Shown here in pieces: positions 1 through 5,210 of a stretch of DNA of 8,487 bases; within the stretch, counting starts at the first letter, position 1, and each line of letters starts with the position of its first letter. The DNA is taken from contig SVHQ01000065.1 in assembly GCA_015055785.1 (NCBI GenBank), forward strand, positions 1 to 8,487. The letters run 5' to 3'. A model generated the notes under the pieces. The model saw nothing but the letters and a program-made list of their open reading frames with translations, made no database searches and was not told the origin of the DNA. The stretch is from Clostridiales bacterium. GTDB taxonomy: Bacteria; Bacillota_A; Clostridia; Christensenellales; Borkfalkiaceae. The position numbers and the translations under genes were made by a program.

Positions 1-1019
1 CAGAGCAAGCATCTTTGAATATTGAAAATTATCGATATGAAATGGGCAAAGGCGCAATTGCGGATTTTGAAAGTAAAACCTATTTATTAGGTAATCGTCG
101 TTTGCTTGGCGATATTCAACCCAAAATTAGCCTTGAAATAGAAGAAAAGTATTCCAAAGAAGGGAAAACGGTTGTCTTTTTAGCGACGCAAAAAGAAATT
201 CTTGCCGTATTTATTATTGCAGACACCTTAAAAGAAGAAAGCCGCGAAGCAATTGCAAATTTAAAAGCGAAAAATATTCGTTTAGGTATGCTTACTGGAG
301 ATAATGAAAACGTTGCAAAAGCAATCGCAAAAGAGGTTGGCATAGACGATTATTTCGCTGAAGCTTTGCCAGAGGATAAGGTGGGGGCTGTAAAAAGAGT
401 GCGCTCTGTCGGTGGTTTTGTTGCCATGGTGGGCGATGGAATTAACGATAGTCCGGCGTTAAAAGAAGCGGACGTTGGTATTGCAATGGGGAATGGTACG
501 GACGTTGCAATTGATAGTGCAGACGTGGTGCTTTCGCGCGGCGATTTGCGATTGGTGGCTACCATGGTCGAGTTGAGCAAAGAAACTGTACGAAATATCA
601 AACAAAATTTGTTTTGGGCATTTTTCTATAATTGCATTGCAATTCCTATTGCAGCAGGTGTTTTTGCTTTTGCGGATATCACGCTAAATCCAATGATTGC
701 AGCGGCGTGTATGAGCCTTAGTTCGCTCTTTGTTGTGACTAATGCGCTTCGTTTAACAAAATTTGGAAATAAAAAGGAAAAGAAAACTTCAATAGAGGAA
801 AATATAAACATGAAAAAGACTTTAAAAATTGAGGGAATGATGTGTCAACACTGTGTTGCACACGTTACAAAAGCTTTGCAAACCGTGGATGGTGTTTTAT
901 CTGTAGAGGTTAATTTGAAAAAGAAAACGGCTGTTGTTGAATTATCCAAGGCAGTAGAAGACGAGGTTTTTGTTTCTGCAATTACTGAAGCTGGCTATGA
1001 GGTTAAAAAAATATCTTAA
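1..1019 (+). CDS. copA: Copper-exporting P1B-type ATPase, 3' part, with C-terminal HMA domain
   Basis: This is the C-terminal part of a Cu(I) export pump of the inner membrane; the gene enters from the left edge, with the first whole codon at position 3. The CPC metal-passage helix and the DKTGT phosphorylation site lie outside the window. Visible in order are the GKG nucleotide-binding turn (45-53), TGDN (294-305), the hinge GDGINDSPAL (432-461), the TM7 Tyr-Asn pair (627-632) and the TM8 MSLSS motif (711-725). The YN and MxxSS residues are the Cu(I) signature of the P1B-1 subgroup, so Zn/Cd transport is less likely. After TM8 a Lys/Glu-rich linker leads to an HMA domain (810-1019) with GMMCQHC at 834-854, a MxCxxC copper site like that of Bacillus CopZ. 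The gene ends at TAA. The downstream ArsR gene has its own promoter. Confidence is high for the family and good for copper. Confidence 0.93.
   Translation, partial: EQASLNIENYRYEMGKGAIADFESKTYLLGNRRLLGDIQPKISLEIEEKYSKEGKTVVFLATQKEILAVFIIADTLKEESREAIANLKAKNIRLGMLTGDNENVAKAIAKEVGIDDYFAEALPEDKVGAVKRVRSVGGFVAMVGDGINDSPALKEADVGIAMGNGTDVAIDSADVVLSRGDLRLVATMVELSKETVRNIKQNLFWAFFYNCIAIPIAAGVFAFADITLNPMIAAACMSLSSLFVVTNALRLTKFGNKKEKKTSIEENINMKKTLKIEGMMCQHCVAHVTKALQTVDGVLSVEVNLKKKTAVVELSKAVEDEVFVSAITEAGYEVKKIS
794..812 (+). promoter_or_regulatory. Internal SD-like sequence and ATG inside copA
   Basis: AGAGGAA (794-800) precedes the ATG at 810-812, which starts exactly at the HMA domain boundary. The 11-base gap from GAGG to ATG is longer than the 7-9 bases seen before arsR and hprK in this window, so initiation would be moderate at best. 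The linker codons here (K, E, S, I, N) are A-rich, so the purine run could arise by chance. Confidence 0.35.
810..1019 (+). other. HMA copper-binding domain of CopA; possible separately translated CopZ-like chaperone
   Basis: The last 69 codons of copA form a complete HMA fold: an initial Met, the strand KTLKIEG, the MMCQHC metal loop, helix 1 (VAHVTKALQTVDGV), two strands (LSVEVNLKKK, AVVEL), helix 2 and a final GYEVKKIS. The length and the Met at the first residue match stand-alone CopZ chaperones of about 68-70 residues. An SD-like AGAGGAA lies at 794-800, 11 bases from GAGG to the ATG at 810. What is seen is an in-frame domain with its own start signals. Production of a free chaperone is inference; the domain may serve only as a tethered copper donor or regulator of the pump. 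Confidence 0.6.
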
Positions 1020-1087
1020 TATTTGTTAAAAATTCTATCAAATTGACAAAATAAATAATTTTACAACAAAATAAAACAGAAAATGTT

Positions 1088-1108
1088 ATATGCGGTATGT
1101 TATCATAT
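1088..1108 (+). promoter_or_regulatory. Candidate ArsR operator: inverted repeat ATATG-N11-CATAT
   Basis: ATATG (1088-1092) and CATAT (1104-1108) form an inverted repeat spanning the extended -10 element. ArsR/SmtB repressors typically bind AT-rich imperfect palindromes that cover their own promoters, so the placement is right. The arms are only five bases with no inner pairing, and such arms are common in AT-rich DNA. A direct repeat ATGTTAT also occurs here (1083-1089 and 1097-1103). Confidence 0.25.
1098..1106 (+). promoter_or_regulatory. Extended -10 promoter element for arsR
   Basis: TGTTATCAT (TGn plus TATCAT, five of six matches to TATAAT) sits 33 bases before the arsR start codon. 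No good -35 lies 16-18 bases upstream, which fits an extended -10 promoter. Transcription would start near 1113, giving a leader of about 25 bases. It lies within or beside short repeats that could be an operator, so autoregulation is plausible but inferred. Confidence 0.4.
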
Positions 1109-1126
1109 TTCCAATAAAACATATTT

Positions 1127-1131
1127 GGAGG
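1127..1131 (+). promoter_or_regulatory. Ribosome binding site of arsR
   Basis: GGAGG ends seven bases before the ATG at 1139. It is the strongest SD in the window and fixes the arsR start. Confidence 0.8.
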
Positions 1132-1138
1132 TATTAAT

Positions 1139-1477
1139 ATGTCGCAAATGTTATTGTTGGATAAACGCACGCAAGGTCTTATCGAGGATTATGTTCCGCA
1201 GGGGGATATTCTGGAGGGAATTGTGTGCTTTTTTTCTGTTTTTGCGGATTATACAAGAGTGAAAATTTTATCGGCGCTTGCCATCAGCGAATTGTGCGTT
1301 ACCGATTTATCAAGAATATTGGATATTAATCAAACTACCATATCCCATCAATTACGTTTTTTACGCGGTGCAGGCATTGTAAAATGCTGTCGGCAGGGAA
1401 AAATTGTCTTTTACAGTCTAACAGATGACTCTATTAACGATATAATTTTAAAAGGAATTGAGTTTTTAGGCTGTTAA
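1139..1477 (+). CDS. ArsR/SmtB-family winged-helix transcriptional repressor
   Basis: This 112-residue DNA-binding regulator has the usual length for the family. The fold is read as helices 1-2 (ILEGIVCFFSVFADYTRVKILSAL, about 24-47), the helix-3 motif ELCVTDLS (51-58), the recognition helix TTISHQLRFLRGAGIV (66-81), the wing KCCRQGKIVFYSL (82-94) and a C-terminal dimer helix (98-112). ELCVxDL is the classical metal-sensor motif: CadC-type proteins carry ELCVCDL and SmtB has ELCVGDL. Here Cys53 is kept but the second position is Thr55. The helix-5 site of SmtB-type zinc sensors (Asp, His, His, Glu) is mostly lost: Asp96 remains, with Ser, Phe and Cys112 at the other places. Further Cys are 30, 83 and 84. 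A Cys-based soft-metal or redox signal is possible but unproven. It follows a copper-pump gene from its own promoter and carries its own strong RBS. The targets are not shown. Confidence 0.9.
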   Translation: MSQMLLLDKRTQGLIEDYVPQGDILEGIVCFFSVFADYTRVKILSALAISELCVTDLSRILDINQTTISHQLRFLRGAGIVKCCRQGKIVFYSLTDDSINDIILKGIEFLGC

Positions 1478-1500
1478 ACGGATAAATTTCCTTTATTTCC

Positions 1501-1529
1501 TTGCAAATTTGCGCAATTTAGTATATAAT
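1501..1529 (+). promoter_or_regulatory. Sigma-A-type promoter of the uvrC operon
   Basis: TTGCAA (1501-1506, four of six to TTGACA), a 17-base spacer and a perfect TATAAT (1524-1529) form the best promoter in the window. Transcription would begin near 1536. With translation starting at 1624 this leaves a leader of about 88 bases. It is the only convincing promoter before the five-gene run. Confidence 0.7.
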
Positions 1530-1599
1530 AATATTATGGGTTTATATGGATAAAAAACTTTTCATATTCCATGTATACGTAGATTGCGTTGCAGTTGTC

Positions 1600-1614
1600 T
1601 ATAGAAACTCTATG
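1600..1614 (+). promoter_or_regulatory. Small hairpin in the uvrC leader
   Basis: ATAGA (1601-1605) and TCTAT (1609-1613) can pair across a three-base loop, with a possible U-G closing pair at 1600/1614. It ends 10 bases before the uvrC ATG, in the place where an SD would be expected and none is seen. It is AU-rich and weak, and there is no U tract, so it is not a terminator. It may influence translation start or be chance. Confidence 0.25.
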
Positions 1615-1623
1615 CGGTATGCT

Positions 1624-3432
1624 ATGAATGAATTAAAGGAAAAATTAAATTTGCTTCCTGAAAATCCAGGGGTTTACGTTATGCTGGATAAGGATGGGAT
1701 AGTCATTTACGTTGGTAAGGCGCGCGTTTTAAAAAATCGTGTACGCCAATATTTTCATTCAAGCGCAAAGCCTGAAAAAGTGGCGGCGATGGTAGAACAT
1801 ATTGCCGATTTTTATTACATTATCACGCAATCAGAAATTGACGCGCTTGCACTTGAAAATAACTTAATCAAGAAATATAAACCTAAATACAATATTCTTT
1901 TAAAAGATGATAAAACGTATCCATATATTAAGGTTCACACTAAAGAAGAATTTCCGCGGGTTTCTATCACGCGAAAGATTAAAAAAGACGGAAAATATTT
2001 CGGTCCGTTCATGGGAGGGGTCCGTTGCGGAGATATTTTAGATATTATCGGTTCAGTGTATAATGTGCGCACGTGTACGACTACTATCGGCGCAAATCCG
2101 AAAAAACCTTGCTTAGCCTATCATTTAGGGCGATGTTTAGCTCCTTGCGCACATATTTGTGAAAAAGCCGAATATGCAGAGCGCATCAAGGCGGTATTGT
2201 CCTTTTTGGATGGTAATTACGAATCAACGGAAGAGATTTTAAAAGAAAAGATGTTGCGTTTTGCGGAGAATGAAGAATTTGAGCTTGCCATGGAATACCG
2301 TGAAAAACTCAACATGCTTTCGAAACTTAAATTAAAACGTATCACTTCTTTAAATAGAGCCTTAAATGCGGATATTATTGCTTTGCGGACGAATTATATT
2401 TATTCCGCGGTCAACGTATTGGTAACACGCAGCGGAATCATGCAAGGAAGCACGAATTTTGCCTTGGAGGACGGTTCATTTAGCGAAGCGGACGCATTAA
2501 CAGCATTTATCATTCAATATTATACAAACCATGAAATTCCCGATGAAATTATAACGGAAGACTATTGTGAAAAGACATTAATAGAAGATTATTTTAAAGA
2601 AAAATTTGATAAAAAAGTAGAAGTTATTTTAGCAAAACAAGGCGTTAAGAAACAACTTCTCACTATGGCGCAAAATAATGCAACCGATTATTTGAATAAG
2701 TCTATCGATAAAATAAAGCATAAGGATGATATGACCAAAAATGCTTGCTTGCGCTTAAAAGAAATTTTAGGCTTAAAGAAGTATCCCAAGCGTATGGAAT
2801 GTTATGATATATCCAATATCAGCGGTGTGGATAAAGTGGGGTCTATGGTCGTATTTATCGATGGAGAAGCGGATAAAAGCAGTTATCGGCGTTTTAAAAT
2901 CAAAACGGTGGAAGGGGCAAACGATTATGCCTCGCATCAGGAAATGATGAGAAGGCGATTATCTAAATTCGGAACAAGTGAAGAAGAGCGTTTTCCTAAA
3001 CCTGATTTAATTATTATCGATGGCGGAAAAGGACAACTTTCTGCAATTAAAGAAGTTTTCAATGAAATGGGTATTGAGGATATTGAACTGATTTCCTTGG
3101 CGGAACGTGAAGAGGAAATATTTACTTTGTTTTCGGAAGAAAGCATTCAAATCGATCATAGGGATTATGCATTAAAAATGTTGCAAAGGATCCGTGACGA
3201 GGCGCACCGTTTTGCCATCACCTATTTTAGAAGCTTGCATTCCAAGAGAAATCTTGCGTCTGTGTTGCAGGAAATTGAAGGGATAGGAAAGAAAAAACGT
3301 ATGGCGTTGATGGATAAATTTGGTACGATTGATAAAATCATGAGCGCAAGTATTGAAGAATTATGCCAAACGGAAGGCATTGGCGAAGAACTGGCTAAAA
3401 AAATTTACACTTACTTTAAGGAACAAATATAA
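1624..3432 (+). CDS. uvrC: UvrABC excinuclease subunit C
   Basis: UvrC makes the two incisions around a damaged base during nucleotide excision repair, recruited by UvrB. The 602-residue protein is full length. An N-terminal GIY-YIG nuclease (PGVYVM at 15-20, YVGKA at 29-33, Arg39, Glu78) makes the 3' cut. Four cysteines at 151, 163, 171 and 175 have the C-x11-C-x7-C-x3-C spacing of the 4Fe-4S ligands of E. coli UvrC. A UVR helix pair lies near 207-235. The RNase H-like 5' nuclease has YDISN (Asp395), IDGGKGQL (Asp466) and DEAHRF (His528). Two helix-hairpin-helix units with GIG turns (553-555, 585-587) close the protein. The start at 1624 was chosen because homologues begin with the NELKEKLNLLPENPGVY segment; an in-frame ATG at 1546 would add 26 residues of no known domain. 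No clear SD precedes either start. It is the first gene of the operon and ends one base before the next start. Confidence 0.96.
   Translation: MNELKEKLNLLPENPGVYVMLDKDGIVIYVGKARVLKNRVRQYFHSSAKPEKVAAMVEHIADFYYIITQSEIDALALENNLIKKYKPKYNILLKDDKTYPYIKVHTKEEFPRVSITRKIKKDGKYFGPFMGGVRCGDILDIIGSVYNVRTCTTTIGANPKKPCLAYHLGRCLAPCAHICEKAEYAERIKAVLSFLDGNYESTEEILKEKMLRFAENEEFELAMEYREKLNMLSKLKLKRITSLNRALNADIIALRTNYIYSAVNVLVTRSGIMQGSTNFALEDGSFSEADALTAFIIQYYTNHEIPDEIITEDYCEKTLIEDYFKEKFDKKVEVILAKQGVKKQLLTMAQNNATDYLNKSIDKIKHKDDMTKNACLRLKEILGLKKYPKRMECYDISNISGVDKVGSMVVFIDGEADKSSYRRFKIKTVEGANDYASHQEMMRRRLSKFGTSEEERFPKPDLIIIDGGKGQLSAIKEVFNEMGIEDIELISLAEREEEIFTLFSEESIQIDHRDYALKMLQRIRDEAHRFAITYFRSLHSKRNLASVLQEIEGIGKKKRMALMDKFGTIDKIMSASIEELCQTEGIGEELAKKIYTYFKEQI
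3418..3423 (+). promoter_or_regulatory. Ribosome binding site of the HAD phosphatase gene
   Basis: AAGGAA lies inside the last codons of uvrC, about 12 bases before the ATG at 3434. It supports that start over an in-frame ATG at 3353 inside uvrC, and suggests coupled translation. Confidence 0.55.
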
Positions 3433-3433
3433 A

Positions 3434-4267
3434 ATGCAAAAGATAAACTATCCTTTAATCGTTTCCGATTTTGACGGAACACTTGTGAATGAGGACGGCA
3501 CAATATCTGAAAGTAACAAAAAAGCGATTGCCGAGTATGTTACAGCAGGCGGAAAGTTTGCGATTTCCACGGGGCGTATGCCTTCGGGGATTTTGTCACG
3601 TGCAAAGGAATTGGGCTTGAAAGGGGCGGTCAGCTGTTGTCAAGGTGCAATAATAATGGATATTGAAAGCGATGAAGTGCTTTCTGAGGGGCGTATTCCC
3701 TTGGAAACAACCATTAAAATTTGTCAAAAACTTGAAGAAATGAATTTGCATTTTCATGTTTACGACTTGTGGGATTTTTACGTCAATATGGACGATGAAG
3801 CCTTGAAAATGTATGAACGCGCAGTAAAAAGCAAAGGAAACGTCGTAACCGATATGCCTCTTTCTCAATTTGTAAAAGAAAAAGGACTTTGTTCTTATAA
3901 AATTCTTGCTATGGTGCATCCAAAAGATAATCAACGGATTTTGCAAGCACTTGCAAAAGAAAATTTTGAAGGCTGTGAAGTGACGAAAAGTGCGGAATAT
4001 TTAGTGGAAGTTGTCAATAAAAAGTATTCAAAAGGTACAGCAGTGGAGTTTTTAGCCAAACATTACGGAATACCTTTAGAAAAGACAATTGCCGTGGGCG
4101 ATCAATGGAATGATTTACCGATGATAGAAAAAGCAGGGCTTGGGGTTGCCGTACAAAACGCAGACAAACGCTTGAAAGAAAAAGCGAAATATATATGTCA
4201 AAACACGAACGAACAAGGCGCTGTTAGAGAAACGATTGAAAAATTTGGTTTTAGTAAGGAGAAGTAA
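3434..4267 (+). CDS. Cof-type HAD-superfamily phosphatase (subclass IIB)
   Basis: This 277-residue cytoplasmic Mg-dependent phosphatase has the normal length for the Cof/YbjI group. All four HAD motifs are present: motif I DFDGTL (Asp12 nucleophile, Asp14 acid), motif II ISTGR (44-48), motif III Lys200 in KKYSKG, and motif IV GDQWND (Asp223, Asp227). The stretch of about 90-190 between motifs II and III is the C2B cap that sets substrate choice. Relatives act on sugar phosphates, flavin precursors or pyridoxal phosphate, and the substrate cannot be read from sequence. Start choice: ATG 3434 is one base after the uvrC stop and puts DFDGT near residue 12, as usual; the longer reading from 3353 would lie inside uvrC. 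Its place between uvrC and hprK suggests co-transcription. A link to sugar-phosphate signalling through HprK is only a guess. Confidence 0.9.
   Translation: MQKINYPLIVSDFDGTLVNEDGTISESNKKAIAEYVTAGGKFAISTGRMPSGILSRAKELGLKGAVSCCQGAIIMDIESDEVLSEGRIPLETTIKICQKLEEMNLHFHVYDLWDFYVNMDDEALKMYERAVKSKGNVVTDMPLSQFVKEKGLCSYKILAMVHPKDNQRILQALAKENFEGCEVTKSAEYLVEVVNKKYSKGTAVEFLAKHYGIPLEKTIAVGDQWNDLPMIEKAGLGVAVQNADKRLKEKAKYICQNTNEQGAVRETIEKFGFSKEK
4256..4261 (+). promoter_or_regulatory. Ribosome binding site of hprK
   Basis: AAGGAG ends nine bases before the ATG at 4271 and lies within the last codons of the HAD gene, so the two genes are probably translated in sequence from one message. Confidence 0.75.
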
Positions 4268-4270
4268 ACT

Positions 4271-5197
4271 ATGAACGTTCAAACAACACAAAGCGTTATG
4301 TTGGATAAATTTGCGTCCGACTTAAATTTAGAAATTGTTTATACAGGGCGCGGCGTTGTTTCGCTTGCGAGCATGAGCGTAGAACGTCCTGGTTTACAGC
4401 TTGCAGGTAATTTTTTTAATTATTTCGATTCACGCCGTATTATTGTGCTTGGATTATCGGAATATGAATATTTGCGCACGTTTTCTTCTGAGGCACGCAA
4501 GGAAAAAATAAAACAACTCTTTTTACATGGCGATGAATTGCCCTGTATTATTCTAAGCCGTGATTTGCCTGCGTTGCCCGAACTCGTGGAAACAGTAAAA
4601 GAATTTACTTGCCCCTTGTTTAGAAGTCCCAAAATTACGACCGACTTGATGAGTGATTTGTATATTTATCTCAATCGCTTGCTTGCACCATCATTGAGTG
4701 AACACGGCGTTTTAATGGAAGTATTTGGTGTGGGTATTTTGCTTACGGGTAAAAGCGGCGTAGGAAAAAGCGAAACGGCAATGGAATTGATTAAACGCGG
4801 TCATCGATTGATTGCAGACGATAACGTAATTATCAAAGAAATCGCAAACGAATTATACGGTACAGCACCCGATATCATTCGCTATTTCATGGAACTCCGC
4901 GGAATCGGTATTATCAACGTTAAAAGTATGTATGGTTCAGGCTCTGTTTTGGACGAAAAGAAGATACAATTAATTATACAGTTAGAAAATTGGCAACAAG
5001 GAAAAGAGTATGATAGAGTCGGAGATGAAATGTCCACTGGTTCCTATTTTGGTATCAAAGTGCCAAAACTCACCATTCCTGTTACACCTGGGCGTAATTT
5101 GGCGATTTTGATTGAAGTTGCTGCCCGTAATTTCCGTTTGAAGAGCATGGGCTACGACGCTTCGGAAGAACTTATTACACGTAGCATTGGTAGATAA
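4271..5197 (+). CDS. hprK: HPr kinase/phosphorylase
   Basis: HprK phosphorylates Ser46 of HPr (and Crh where present) when glycolytic intermediates are high, and removes that phosphate when phosphate is high. This sets CcpA-dependent carbon catabolite repression. The 308 residues match Bacillus HprK in length. An N-terminal domain (1-130) precedes the catalytic core. Key sites are His145 in SEHGVLMEVFGVG, the P-loop GKSGVGKS (160-167), RGHRLIADD (176-184), the family signature MELRGIGIINV (207-217), and the C-terminal loop PVTPGRNLAILIEVAARNF (270-288) involved in phosphorolysis. All catalytic features look intact, so it should be active in both directions. It sits three bases after the HAD gene and 13 before the U32 gene. 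Adjacency of uvrC and hprK is, from memory, common in Clostridia. HPr itself is outside the window. Confidence 0.96.
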   Translation: MNVQTTQSVMLDKFASDLNLEIVYTGRGVVSLASMSVERPGLQLAGNFFNYFDSRRIIVLGLSEYEYLRTFSSEARKEKIKQLFLHGDELPCIILSRDLPALPELVETVKEFTCPLFRSPKITTDLMSDLYIYLNRLLAPSLSEHGVLMEVFGVGILLTGKSGVGKSETAMELIKRGHRLIADDNVIIKEIANELYGTAPDIIRYFMELRGIGIINVKSMYGSGSVLDEKKIQLIIQLENWQQGKEYDRVGDEMSTGSYFGIKVPKLTIPVTPGRNLAILIEVAARNFRLKSMGYDASEELITRSIGR

Positions 5198-5200
5198 AAA

Positions 5201-5205
5201 AAGGA
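5201..5205 (+). promoter_or_regulatory. Ribosome binding site of the U32 gene
   Basis: AAGGA follows directly after the hprK stop and lies five bases before the ATG at 5211. This favours 5211 over an in-frame TTG at 5187 that would overlap hprK. Confidence 0.65.
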
Positions 5206-5210
5206 ATAAT

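Noticed and set aside
1009..1024. AAATAT-CTTA-ATATTT hairpin over the copA stop codon, as a terminator
   Set aside because: The stem is six A-T pairs with no G-C pair and no U tract follows, so it would be too weak for intrinsic termination.
1043..1048. Perfect TTGACA as the -35 of an arsR promoter
   Set aside because: At 16-18 bases downstream the best -10 is CAAAAT (four of six). The extended -10 at 1098-1106 is a better candidate and is too far away to use this -35.
1503..1512. Palindrome GCAAATTTGC overlapping the uvrC -35 region, as an operator
   Set aside because: A single ten-base AT-rich palindrome with no second copy seen; it can arise by chance.
3353..3433. Longer N-terminus for the HAD phosphatase from an ATG inside uvrC
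   Set aside because: The 27 extra codons lie over conserved uvrC helix-hairpin-helix sequence, and the ATG at 3434 has an SD and puts DFDGT at the normal distance from the start.
5187..5210. TTG start for the U32 protein overlapping hprK
   Set aside because: The ATG at 5211 has AAGGA five bases upstream and gives the family's usual N-terminus (LEILAPAGS).
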